A stretch of 48,447 nt of DNA from a virus. The DNA is taken from positions 1 to 48,447 of the IMG/VR virus record IMGVR_UViG_3300044982_000085, one strand, 5' to 3'. Positions 42,126 to 48,447 of the stretch are shown here, in pieces (position 1 is the first letter of the stretch; each line of letters opens with the position of its first letter). The notes under the pieces are model-generated. The model searched no databases, was not told the DNA's origin, and was given only the letters and a program-made list of their open reading frames with translations. Both the position numbers and the translations under genes were made by a program.

Positions 42126-42155
42126 AGCTTACAACCGGCAATTCTTGCCTGTCAA
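42126..42155 (-). promoter_or_regulatory. Leftward promoter with GGCAA/TTGCC palindrome
   Basis: Minus: TTGACA (42155-42150), about 18-base spacer holding GGCAAGAATTGCCGG, then TAAGCT (42131-42126). Closely similar to the site at 45745-45773. Overlaps the 3' end of the preceding small gene. Confidence 0.55.
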
Positions 42156-42332
42156 GCCCTTTCGTCGCAGATGCGCTCCGCTGCTGCGCGTGATGATGCC
42201 GCGCTTGCTCAGATCCTGGCGCAAGGCGTCCAGCTCGCGGCGGTATCGCTGCGCATCGTAGGGATGACCGTCGTGCACCGCCTCAATCATGAGATGGCGC
42301 AACAGACGGTAATAGGGCAGCGGATCAGCCAT
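42129..42332 (-). CDS. Small basic hypothetical protein
   Basis: 67 residues. Helical first half (YYRLLRHLMIEAVHDGHPYD, RRELDALRQDLSKRGI) and a basic tail whose last codons overlap the promoter. No family recognised. Confidence 0.55.
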   Translation of the reverse strand: MADPLPYYRLLRHLMIEAVHDGHPYDAQRYRRELDALRQDLSKRGIITRSSGAHLRRKGLTGKNCRL

Positions 42333-42534
42333 ATCCAGCGAGTGCCTCGAGGGCGATGCGGAACGTGTAAGACATGGCCAGCGCCCCGCTCACGTAGTTG
42401 CGCAGCGTGCGCTCACTGCAGCCCAGGCGCTGCGACACCTCCACTTGCGTCAGCCCCGTGGCGTCCACGAGGGTGCGGGCGTACGTGGCGGGTACCGAGG
42501 ATGCCTTGCGGGCGTCGGGCTTGCGTGCGGTCAT
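42325..42534 (-). CDS. Small helix-turn-helix protein
   Basis: 69 residues from ATG 42534 (ATGA overlap). Helix-turn-helix visible in TGLTQVEVSQRLGCSERTLR followed by NYVSGALAMSY, as in Cro/XRE-like regulators. Could regulate nearby leftward promoters; target unknown. Confidence 0.75.
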   Translation of the reverse strand: MTARKPDARKASSVPATYARTLVDATGLTQVEVSQRLGCSERTLRNYVSGALAMSYTFRIALEALAGYG

Positions 42535-42794
42535 GGCATTCTCTCGAGCAGGGTGATGAAGAGGGTGGGGAAAGACTGGGCGCACCACGCGCGGGCCTCT
42601 GCCTCATTACGAAACACGAAGCCCTCCACCGGTTTGCCGACGTCAAAGCCGATGCGCCATAGCTTGGGCATCGTGGCTAGGGTCGCTTCGTAGTCGTCGC
42701 AGAGATCGAGGATGGATTGCAGCTCGCTGACCGATAGCGATGGCGCATCGTCAGCGAGCCATGCGCGGAGTTTCTCGACGACTATAACGGACAT
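42531..42794 (-). CDS. Small hypothetical protein
   Basis: 87 residues from ATG 42794 with GGAG eight bases upstream (GTG 42803 would be too close to it). Helical N-terminus (EKLRAWLADDAPSLSVSELQ), then FVFRNEAEARAWCAQSFPTL resembling a phage-type short alpha/beta unit. Unknown function. Confidence 0.65.
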   Translation of the reverse strand: MSVIVVEKLRAWLADDAPSLSVSELQSILDLCDDYEATLATMPKLWRIGFDVGKPVEGFVFRNEAEARAWCAQSFPTLFITLLERMP

Positions 42795-43135
42795 GTGAGG
42801 CACTCCACGTAATCGATACAGGTGTCCCGCCAGTTAGCCGCCTTGGCGCGTGCATCCTCTTCGTTGTCGGCGTCAATATCAGCCCACGTACCGCCGATGT
42901 AGTGCACGCGCCACTGCTTCACGTAGCGGCCCGTTGGCGCGCCGATCTTTTCAAGGACTACGCACCAAATGTCATCGGTGGGCCAACCTTGCGACCCTGG
43001 CGTTTTTGCCCACGCCGTGACGAAACGTAAGCCGTCATCGATCCACTGTTGCACCACGTCGATTGATGCCATGCTGCCGCTAGGCAGTTCGATGTGGAGA
43101 AAATTAGACGTCTCGCGAATAATTTCAAAGTTCAT
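42782..43135 (-). CDS. Hypothetical protein
   Basis: 117 residues from ATG 43135. Contains LHIELPSGSMASIDVVQQWI, WPTDDIWCVVLEKIG and TWADIDADNEEDARAKAANW. Overlaps neighbours by 11-13 bases. No function recognised. Confidence 0.65.
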   Translation of the reverse strand: MNFEIIRETSNFLHIELPSGSMASIDVVQQWIDDGLRFVTAWAKTPGSQGWPTDDIWCVVLEKIGAPTGRYVKQWRVHYIGGTWADIDADNEEDARAKAANWRDTCIDYVECLTCPL

Positions 43136-43421
43136 TTGAATAGTCCTGTTGAAACATCCATGGTTGATATCGAATGCCTGAGAGATACGCCATGGCGTTG
43201 AGGTCGCGTAGGATTTGTTCCGGGGTGGCTGGCTCCCATGTTGCCTGTAAGGTATACCCGCGGGTGAGTTGCAAACCGCCCCATGATGCATCGGTGCGCC
43301 CTTGCGAATAGGCACTCAGAGCCCACGCGGGTAACGTGCCTTGCGGCTTGGCGTAGAGGCCCATGTGCTGCTCGCGTTGGCCTTGCGCGTAGAACCAGCG
43401 TTTGCCGGCGAGACGTTTCAT
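43125..43421 (-). CDS. Hypothetical protein
   Basis: 98 residues from ATG 43421 (GAAGGAG upstream, ATGA overlap). Basic, aromatic-rich (KRLAGKRWFYAQGQREQHMG, GGLQLTRGYTLQATWEPATP). Unknown. Confidence 0.6.
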   Translation of the reverse strand: MKRLAGKRWFYAQGQREQHMGLYAKPQGTLPAWALSAYSQGRTDASWGGLQLTRGYTLQATWEPATPEQILRDLNAMAYLSGIRYQPWMFQQDYSNEL

Positions 43422-43681
43422 GTCGGCTCCTTCGGCAGCGCGTCGGCTAGTTTGTCGGCCAAGTCGCAAGCCTGTTGATCGGTGTTGTATATGTCGTAAC
43501 GTCCAGCGTTGCGAAGTATGTCCAGCACTCCACGTATCGCCTCAATATCTACCGTCTGCGCCTTGGTCGCGGCGAGGTCTGATTTTACCGTATCCCATGC
43601 TTGGCGAATTAGCATTCCCTTTGGGTGAAGATAGATAAACCCATCGAGAAGGTTAATCGCTACATCGAGTGTCATCGTCAT
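43418..43681 (-). CDS. Hypothetical protein
   Basis: 87 residues. Helical, with DVAINLLDGFIYLHPKGML and ADKLADALPKEPT at the end. ATGA overlap with the next gene; two bases after the 54-residue gene upstream. Unknown. Confidence 0.6.
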   Translation of the reverse strand: MTMTLDVAINLLDGFIYLHPKGMLIRQAWDTVKSDLAATKAQTVDIEAIRGVLDILRNAGRYDIYNTDQQACDLADKLADALPKEPT

Positions 43682-43683
43682 GG

Positions 43684-43848
43684 CTAATCGTCTAAATCAA
43701 TGATGCGCGTTACCCACCCGCACTCGGCATGCTTTTGAACCCACATATCAGCGGCTTCCACCGTTTCAAATGTTCTATTTCCGAATTCGCATTGGATGAT
43801 TTCAACATCATCCGCATCGTCAGCATTAAGCAATACGATAACGTTCAC
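43684..43848 (-). CDS. Small hypothetical protein
   Basis: 54 residues, GTG 43848 with GGAGG upstream and GTGA overlap with the preceding gene. Reads VNVIVLLNADDADDVEIIQC and ends WVTRIIDLDD. Strong ribosome site and overlap support a real gene. A short alpha/beta unit is likely. Confidence 0.7.
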   Translation of the reverse strand: MNVIVLLNADDADDVEIIQCEFGNRTFETVEAADMWVQKHAECGWVTRIIDLDD

Positions 43849-44243
43849 GATTCCTCCCCCTCGCGTGACTCGGCGGTCATGGCGGCGATGTGACGATCTA
43901 GCGCGGCGCCACTTAGCACCAGAAAATCATCTTCGATAGGTACTGAAATAACTGCGCCGTTATTTTCGTCGCGCAGCCACCGATACCAAGCCGCATCCTT
44001 CGCCTCAGCGGACTCGGTGGGCGGGTGGTCGGCATAACGGTGCACGTCATGATTTAAAAAGACCACTTGCTTGCCATCCGCTCCCCATGAATATCGAGGC
44101 TTTTCATCTATATCGGGCTTCGCCTCCTCACGAGCGCGCAGGAGGGCGGCGAAATCGTCACACACATCCGCTTCTGAGTTCATTCCATTAGCCCTACATA
44201 TACGCGACCTAGCTTCTAGTTGCTGACTCGTGTACGTGGTCAT
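43845..44243 (-). CDS. Hypothetical protein
   Basis: 132 residues from ATG 44243. Contains QQLEARSRICRANGMNSEAD, an acidic middle and AAWYRWLRDENNGAVISVPI. Such proteins are common in phage early regions without known role. Confidence 0.6.
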   Translation of the reverse strand: MTTYTSQQLEARSRICRANGMNSEADVCDDFAALLRAREEAKPDIDEKPRYSWGADGKQVVFLNHDVHRYADHPPTESAEAKDAAWYRWLRDENNGAVISVPIEDDFLVLSGAALDRHIAAMTAESREGEES

Positions 44244-44392
44244 GGCTGATGGCACTCCACATCGATTTTTGCTTGCTTCGCTCGAAGACATGAGACGTAA
44301 TTATCCTGGCTACTACATGATTTAAATCCTACGCAGCACACCGCCGCTATGCCGATAAACAACGCCACGCCTGCCCAGTCGATTTTGTTCAT
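44240..44392 (-). CDS. Small membrane protein
   Basis: 50 residues, GGAGAG before ATG 44392, ATGA overlaps at both ends. One hydrophobic segment (WAGVALFIGIAAVCCVGF) followed by a Cys/Ser-rich soluble tail (SCSSQDNYVSCLRAKQAK). Possibly membrane-anchored. Confidence 0.7.
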   Translation of the reverse strand: MNKIDWAGVALFIGIAAVCCVGFKSCSSQDNYVSCLRAKQAKIDVECHQP

Positions 44393-44751
44393 TTCGTCTC
44401 TCCAAGCTTTGTCGAAAATGATTTAGGTAAGCGAAGTCCGGCATAGGCTAGTTGCAATCTGCGCATCTCTGGCTCATCAAGTGCGGCTAAATCAACTGAC
44501 CTTAGTACGCCTATTACAGCATCGTTCAATTCAAGCAATTCACCGGCATCTACCAATACGTTATTTCCGTAAATCATCTCCGGCACACCATCCCGCCGCT
44601 TAGCGTGGGCGAGGGCGGCTCGAATGACACCGAGCGCCTCAACAGCAATATCTTGCTCTGCGGTTAACTCTATCCACCCGAATGCATCGTTCACTAGCTC
44701 GAATGCTTGTTCGAGACTCATTACCTCGCGATCTTCGTTACTCGGGGTCAT
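44389..44751 (-). CDS. Hypothetical helical protein
   Basis: 120 residues, ATG 44751 with GGAGG spaced seven bases. Acidic helices (SLEQAFELVNDAFGWIELTA, EPEMRRLQLAYAGLRLPKSF). Function unknown. Confidence 0.65.
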   Translation of the reverse strand: MTPSNEDREVMSLEQAFELVNDAFGWIELTAEQDIAVEALGVIRAALAHAKRRDGVPEMIYGNNVLVDAGELLELNDAVIGVLRSVDLAALDEPEMRRLQLAYAGLRLPKSFSTKLGETK

Positions 44752-44882
44752 ACCGGCCGCCTCCGCGTAAAGCTCCACCCTTGTGGGATCTGCGACCAGG
44801 TACCCACGAAGGTGAGCAGCTGCACGCTGCAGCACCCGTGGATGGCGCGGGCCAATTGCCACACGTAGCGATGATTATTCAT
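44748..44882 (-). CDS. Small basic hypothetical protein
   Basis: 44 residues, ATG 44882 to TGA 44748, ATGA overlap with the next gene and 8-base overlap with the previous. Reads NNHRYVWQLARAIHGCCSVQ and ends FTRRRPV. Ribosome site GGAG is 10 bases away. Confidence 0.55.
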   Translation of the reverse strand: MNNHRYVWQLARAIHGCCSVQLLTFVGTWSQIPQGWSFTRRRPV

Positions 44883-45081
44883 GGCCTATTTTCTCCATGG
44901 CCTGCAGGGTGACGGCGCGTGATCGCTCCATGGCGCGCATGGCGTCGGTCACGAAGTGTTGGTGGGGGTTGCCCAAGCGCTGCGCACCGCGAGCCCGTAG
45001 CAGCGACGTGCGGGCCATTTGCAGGGCCATCTGCGCTACGTCGAGCTCACCGAGGAGGTGCGGGACATCGTTCGGGCTCAT
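44875..45081 (-). CDS. Hypothetical helical protein
   Basis: 68 residues from ATG 45081 (ATGA overlap). LLGELDVAQMALQMARTSLL and DAMRAMERSRAVTLQAMEKI suggest two helices. Unknown. Confidence 0.6.
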   Translation of the reverse strand: MSPNDVPHLLGELDVAQMALQMARTSLLRARGAQRLGNPHQHFVTDAMRAMERSRAVTLQAMEKIGHE

Positions 45082-45407
45082 AACAGCCCCCAATGCGCCA
45101 GCAACGCGCCGAGAGCGACGCACGCAGAGAGACCGAGGCAGCTGGCTATAAACTTCCACAAGGTGCTCCAATCGGCGCGCTTGGCCGGGGAGGATGGCGG
45201 GGCGATGATCTCGAAACTACTCGCCGGGCCGAGACAGGCTTTTTCCTCATGGTGGTCCATCTTCGCCCAGTAGTGGCCATCGCGGTCCGTGTCAAACCCC
45301 GTCGCTCCGCGACTCCACAGGGTCGTCACGGGGTCGATGAGTGTCCCCGTGGAATCTTTGGGAGCGTAAGAGATGCTTTTGAGCATTCGGATGCGTGCGC
45401 CGATCAT
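45078..45407 (-). CDS. Hypothetical protein with C-terminal membrane segment
   Basis: 109 residues. N-terminal soluble beta part (STGTLIDPVTTLWSRGATGF), one transmembrane segment near the end (LWKFIASCLGLSACVALGAL). ATGA overlaps on both sides. Confidence 0.65.
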   Translation of the reverse strand: MIGARIRMLKSISYAPKDSTGTLIDPVTTLWSRGATGFDTDRDGHYWAKMDHHEEKACLGPASSFEIIAPPSSPAKRADWSTLWKFIASCLGLSACVALGALLAHWGLL

Positions 45408-45550
45408 AATTCCACCCCCCGTTGTGCGTGATGAGCGGCCAATTTGGCCTCGAGATACGCTTGCAACTCGTCGTCAGACATGGCCCGCGTGTTGGCGATC
45501 TCCGGCTTGTTATCGGAGGGCAACACCGCCATAAGCTCGGCGGCGTTCAT
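45404..45550 (-). CDS. Small acidic protein
   Basis: 48 residues, ATG 45550 to TGA 45404, ATGA overlaps at both ends. Contains MAVLPSDNKPEIANTRAMSD then a short helix. Unknown. Confidence 0.65.
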   Translation of the reverse strand: MNAAELMAVLPSDNKPEIANTRAMSDDELQAYLEAKLAAHHAQRGVEL

Positions 45551-45714
45551 GCTACGACATCCATGTGGTGCAACACTTCCGCCAACGGCAGGCCCAGTGC
45601 TCGCGCCGTGGCTTTGGCGCCCTTCAACACCTTGCGGGCGTATGTCAGCGAGCAGCCCAGGTGCTCGGCGATGCTGCAGATCAGCTGGGCGTTGATGGCG
45701 GTAGCGAAGTCCAT
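45547..45714 (-). CDS. Small helix-turn-helix-like protein
   Basis: 55 residues, first gene behind the promoter at 45745-45773. LICSIAEHLGCSLTYARKVL could form a helix-turn-helix. It might bind the palindrome in its own promoter; inference only. ATGA overlap with the next gene. Confidence 0.6.
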   Translation of the reverse strand: MDFATAINAQLICSIAEHLGCSLTYARKVLKGAKATARALGLPLAEVLHHMDVVA

Positions 45715-45744
45715 GGCCTATCTCGTTTCGTTGGTGTTGGAGCG

Positions 45745-45773
45745 AGATTACACCGGCAATTATTGCCTGTCAA
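45745..45773 (-). promoter_or_regulatory. Leftward promoter with perfect GGCAAT-A-ATTGCC operator
   Basis: Minus: TTGACA (45773-45768), 17-base spacer GGCAATAATTGCCGGTG, TAATCT (45750-45745). The spacer holds a perfect 6-bp inverted repeat. Near-consensus sigma70-type promoter followed by ATG about 31 bases on. Confidence 0.75.
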
Positions 45774-45927
45774 GCGCCTTGCGTAACTTTGCGAAAAATC
45801 GGTCCAGCAAGTCGGGAGGGTTGGCCGCGTGATGGAGCGCCAGCCATTCCGCAAACATCCGTTCTCTGTCGGCTTGCGTGGCGCTTGGCGGCACGGACTT
45901 CAGGGGGACGCGGATGATGTGCGCCAT
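45760..45927 (-). CDS. Small hypothetical protein
   Basis: 55 residues, start overlaps the previous stop (TGATG). Reads IIRVPLKSVPPSATQADRER and DLLDRFFAKLRKALDRQ, with the final codons inside the promoter -35 and operator. Unknown. Confidence 0.65.
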   Translation of the reverse strand: MAHIIRVPLKSVPPSATQADRERMFAEWLALHHAANPPDLLDRFFAKLRKALDRQ

Positions 45928-46160
45928 CACAGAAGCCGCTCAATTACGCGGATTAATTCCACGGTGGCCGTATGCTGTCGGGCCAATGCCTGGCGGTTGG
46001 GTGGCGTCGTGGCGTTGAGCATGGCGGTGTATTGCACGCGGGCGCGCTCGGTGAGGCTGTCGAGCAGCGTTTGCACGCGGGCGCGCTGGCCATTCACGCC
46101 ATCAAGATAGCTACGCAGGCATGCATCGGCCATCCGCTTGGTTGTTGTGATGTGCCACAT
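45927..46160 (-). CDS. Hypothetical helical protein
   Basis: 77 residues, TGATG overlap with the upstream gene. Basic helices (RARVQTLLDSLTERARVQYT, TATVELIRVIERLL). No motif recognised. Confidence 0.6.
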   Translation of the reverse strand: MWHITTTKRMADACLRSYLDGVNGQRARVQTLLDSLTERARVQYTAMLNATTPPNRQALARQHTATVELIRVIERLL

Positions 46161-46360
46161 CAGACCATCCCTGGCAGCAGCTTCAATGCCGAGAGGATCC
46201 GCTCCTCCACGATGGCCGTTCCCCCGTCGCGATTGGCGGCGGACGCCTGGCCGAGCAGCTGCGCTATCTGGCGCATGGTGTTGGCCCGCTCCACGCGTGC
46301 GGCCTGAATGGTGCGGATGTCGACGCGGACGGTGGGCTGTTTAGCTTTACGATTTGGCAT
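46160..46360 (-). CDS. Small basic hypothetical protein
   Basis: 66 residues, begins PNRKAKQPTVRVDIRTIQAA, mostly helical. Overlaps neighbours. Unknown. Confidence 0.6.
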   Translation of the reverse strand: MPNRKAKQPTVRVDIRTIQAARVERANTMRQIAQLLGQASAANRDGGTAIVEERILSALKLLPGMV

Positions 46361-46565
46361 GGTCTTGCTCCTTCGGGGATGCGGTGGCGTGAATGAAACG
46401 TTGCGCGACGGCGATGCAAATAGCGGGATATCCTTTCACGGCGGCTTCTAAAGTGTCGGGTGTGCCGTGTGACATATCCTCCAGCATCTGCTGCAAGATC
46501 GTCGGGTAGCCCTTGAGTAGCAGATAACGCGCCAACTGCACTACTTTCGGGTCTAGTGTCGTCAC
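46347..46565 (-). CDS. Hypothetical protein
   Basis: 72 residues from GTG 46565 (GTGA overlap). LARYLLLKGYPTILQQMLED reads as a short helical domain. Unknown. Confidence 0.6.
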   Translation of the reverse strand: MTTLDPKVVQLARYLLLKGYPTILQQMLEDMSHGTPDTLEAAVKGYPAICIAVAQRFIHATASPKEQDHAKS

Positions 46566-46777
46566 AGGGGTACCCTCACGGCGCGCTCAGGCAACCATGC
46601 GCCATTAATTTGAACCTTGCAGCCGGACCACATGCCGTAGTCGGTGGTGTATCCACTGTGCGCCCACCGAGCGTGGCAAGCGATACGATCTGGCACACTG
46701 ACCGCGAAAGCAATCGGCAGGATAATCGCCAGTACCAGGATGAGCGCAAATGCGAGGAGGAATAGGCCGTCTTTCAT
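46562..46777 (-). CDS. Small membrane-anchored protein
   Basis: 71 residues with a strong N-terminal hydrophobic segment (LFLLAFALILVLAIILPIAF), then a soluble domain with two Cys (CHARW, GCKVQING). Could be exported and anchored. ATGA overlap with upstream gene. Confidence 0.65.
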   Translation of the reverse strand: MKDGLFLLAFALILVLAIILPIAFAVSVPDRIACHARWAHSGYTTDYGMWSGCKVQINGAWLPERAVRVPL

Positions 46778-47127
46778 GGCTCAAGGTCTCCCAGCAGATC
46801 GCGAACCATGCTCAGCCGCGAATGGCACTCGCCCAGGTTGTTGTCACTGAGCGCGTTGTAGGCGAGGCGCACGTGCTCACGTACCGCATGCTTGTCCATC
46901 GCGATGAGGTCCGCCTCAGTTACTGCTGACATGAAGTTAGCGCGCTCGATGGTGGCGAGATCCTTTTGCGCCATCCCCACAATCATGTCAGCAAATGATG
47001 CGTTTTCCACCTTTTCGTGGATCATCCAGTCCTTCAAATCCCGCTGCGCTTGGAGGGGTGGCAGAGCGAAAAGCACTTGCATGCGTGTGACGTAGAGTTG
47101 CGTCAGGAGAGCGAGGCGGTCAGTCAT
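46774..47127 (-). CDS. Hypothetical helical protein
   Basis: 117 residues from ATG 47127 (AAAGGA upstream, inside the end of rtcB). All-helical looking (LQAQRDLKDWMIHEKVENAS, HVRLAYNALSDNNLGECHSR). Unknown. Confidence 0.65.
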   Translation of the reverse strand: MTDRLALLTQLYVTRMQVLFALPPLQAQRDLKDWMIHEKVENASFADMIVGMAQKDLATIERANFMSAVTEADLIAMDKHAVREHVRLAYNALSDNNLGECHSRLSMVRDLLGDLEP

Positions 47128-47129
47128 GA

Positions 47130-48353
47130 TTATCCTTTGACACAAACGATCTGGCGGAGGGTGTGCACGATGTCGACCAGGTCGGATTGCGCCGCCATGA
47201 CCGCATCGATGCTCTTATACGCTGCAGGGGTCTCGTCGATGACCTCCTCATCCTTGCGGCACTCGACGCCCTCCGTAGCGGCGATGTGGTCGGCCACGGT
47301 GAAGCGGCGTTTAGCCTCGGTGCGTGACATGGCGCGGCCAGCCCCGTGGGAGCAGCTGCAAAACGACTCCCTGTTCCCCTTGCCGCGCACGATGAAGCTC
47401 TTCGCGCCCATGCTGCCGGGGATGATGCCCAGCTTGCCGGCCTCGGCGTTGACGGCGCCCTTGCGCGTGACCATCACGTTCTCGCCGAAATGCCGCTCCC
47501 ACGCCACATAATTGTGGTGGCAGTTCACCGCCTCGTGCTGCACGCCAAAGGGGCGGCTCAGTGTGCGCTGAATGGCTTGCACCGTGGCGGCCATCATCGT
47601 TTGTCGATTGAGCATGGCGTACTGCTGCGCCCACTCCACCGCCTCACGGTAGTCGGTGAAGAGTTTGGAGCCCTCGGGGATGTACGCGAGATCCGCATCC
47701 GGCAGGTTGATGAACCAGCGGCGCATATCCTCTTTGGCCAGCGCAATGAAGTGCTGTCCGATGCGGTTGCCGATACCGCGACTGCCCGAGTGCAGCATGA
47801 TCCATACCGCGCCCTCTTCGTCCAGGCACAGCTCGATGAAGTGATTGCCGGTGCCGAGCGTGCCCAGGTGATTGCCGGCACGTGCGGCGGCTTGGGCAAT
47901 TTTGGGGTGGCGCTTGGCGATGTTCTGCAACCGATCGAAAAGCTCGCCGGACCACAGAGCGGTGCGGGTATCACCCCATGCGCCGCGGTCATTGACGCCA
48001 CCGTTATCGGTGCGGCCGTGCGGCACCGCGGCCTCTATGGCGCTGCGGATGGCGTGCAGGTTGTCGGGGAGATCCTTCGCGAGCAGCGTGGTGCGCGCCG
48101 CGATCATGCCGCACCCAATGTCGACACCGACCGCCGCGGGGATGATGGCGCCCTTCGTGGCGATCACGCTGCCTACCGTGGAGCCCATCCCCCAATGCAC
48201 GTCGGGCATGACCGCAAGGTGTTTATAGAGGAACGGCATGCGTGACAGGTTGTTGAGCTGGTCGCGCGCCTGTTGCTCCACTTGCACGCCGCGCGTCCAT
48301 GCCTTGATGGGGACGCCGGGCGACTCGAGCATGTCGTAAGAGGCGGTGCTCAC
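47130..48353 (-). CDS. rtcB: RNA-splicing ligase RtcB
   Basis: 407 residues from GTG 48353, typical full-length RtcB. Joins RNA 2',3'-cyclic phosphate or 3'-phosphate ends to 5'-OH ends using GTP and manganese. Visible motifs: DVHWGMGSTVG, GVDIGCGM (Cys81), GTGNHFIEL, LHSGSRGIG (His188), CHHNYV (His279/280), PGSMG and CSHGAGR (His336, the residue guanylylated in the family). All key residues are present, so activity is likely. Translationally coupled (GTGA) to the repeat-protein gene. Could repair host or phage RNA cut by defence nucleases; this role is inference. Confidence 0.95.
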   Translation of the reverse strand: MSTASYDMLESPGVPIKAWTRGVQVEQQARDQLNNLSRMPFLYKHLAVMPDVHWGMGSTVGSVIATKGAIIPAAVGVDIGCGMIAARTTLLAKDLPDNLHAIRSAIEAAVPHGRTDNGGVNDRGAWGDTRTALWSGELFDRLQNIAKRHPKIAQAAARAGNHLGTLGTGNHFIELCLDEEGAVWIMLHSGSRGIGNRIGQHFIALAKEDMRRWFINLPDADLAYIPEGSKLFTDYREAVEWAQQYAMLNRQTMMAATVQAIQRTLSRPFGVQHEAVNCHHNYVAWERHFGENVMVTRKGAVNAEAGKLGIIPGSMGAKSFIVRGKGNRESFCSCSHGAGRAMSRTEAKRRFTVADHIAATEGVECRKDEEVIDETPAAYKSIDAVMAAQSDLVDIVHTLRQIVCVKG

Positions 48354-48447
48354 GGGTTCGCCTCGCGGAGAAGCTCGAGGAGATCAGTAGCTTCCGTTTT
48401 CCACGCCGCCGACTCCGCCGACTCCGCCGACTCCGCCGACCACGCCG
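48350..48447 (-). CDS. Alanine-rich repeat protein, C-terminal 31 codons (continues past the window end)
   Basis: On the minus strand the frame reads AWSAESAESAESAAW, then a non-repeat tail KTEATDLLELLREANP and TGA at 48352-48350. It uses the same five codons (GCG, TCG, TGG, CGG, GAG) as the left-end repeat, so it is almost certainly the end of the same gene. The TGA overlaps the GTG start of rtcB (GTGA), suggesting translational coupling. Joining base 48447 directly to base 1 leaves the two halves one base out of frame. This fits a repeat trimmed or collapsed during assembly, or a truly variable repeat. Confidence 0.8.
   Translation of the reverse strand, partial: AWSAESAESAESAAWKTEATDLLELLREANP
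48401..48447 (-). repeat. Tandem 9/12-bp coding repeat (right end)
   Basis: Same unit family as at the left end, here mostly the 9-base GAG TCG GCG form. It lies inside the C-terminal part of the alanine-rich repeat gene. The two ends are parts of one repeat tract rather than independent terminal repeats. Confidence 0.9.

Overview
This window looks like an essentially complete genome of a contractile-tailed (myovirus-type) bacteriophage infecting a Gram-negative host. It is GC-rich (roughly 60% by eye) and densely packed, with most neighbouring genes overlapping by ATGA or GTGA. It carries one full head set, a contractile tail (DUF3383 sheath, tube, tape measure, gpJ- and gpW-like wedge, spike), a lysis cassette with an overlapping spanin-like pair (hence the Gram-negative host), and its own DNA polymerase and primase-helicase. 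I saw no integrase, no classical repressor/Cro switch, no tRNA, no IS element and no CRISPR array, so a virulent lifestyle is the simplest inference. The 46-48 kb Burkholderia/Xanthomonas myoviruses (Bcep781/OP2 type) are a plausible comparison, but this is recalled, not tested.

Layout. The rightward late arm runs from about 1.9 to 27.6 kb: lysis (1.9-3.5), two small unknowns, terminase (4.2-6.0), portal, minor head protein, fused protease/scaffold, cement protein and capsid (6.0-11.7, closed by a hairpin terminator), neck genes (11.7-14.0), sheath, tube, chaperone with a probable -1 frameshift, tape measure with a muralytic domain, baseplate (14.0-23.2), and two fibre/spike genes sharing an N-terminal module (23.2-27.6). 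The leftward arm carries replication genes (DNA polymerase, RdgC, single-strand binding protein, DUF2800 nuclease; 27.6-34.3) and a dense run of very small genes (40.5-47.1). It ends in rtcB, an alanine-rich repeat protein and a zinc-knuckle protein that wraps round the window ends to 1.4 kb. A rightward island (34.4-40.6) inside this arm holds an SF2 helicase, a VRR-type nuclease, a secreted protein, a short TetR-like protein and a primase-helicase.

Points of most interest. (1) Both window ends lie inside one leftward gene whose low-complexity DNA encodes (W/R/E)-S-A(-A) units with a mean spacing of 3.6 residues, as in one face of an alpha helix. The gene overlaps rtcB by GTGA. It is missed if the window is read as linear or searched only for ATG-started complete ORFs. 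(2) Four promoter-like sites in the replication region share ATTGACG-N4-CGTCA with a -10 hexamer 17-18 bases after TTGACG, which looks like a phage regulon. (3) A second promoter family (TTGACA with a GGCAA...GCCGG spacer) precedes leftward gene groups. (4) Seven genes of 44-59 codons, most with start/stop overlaps on both sides, were read directly from the sequence; an eighth candidate has only 22 codons.
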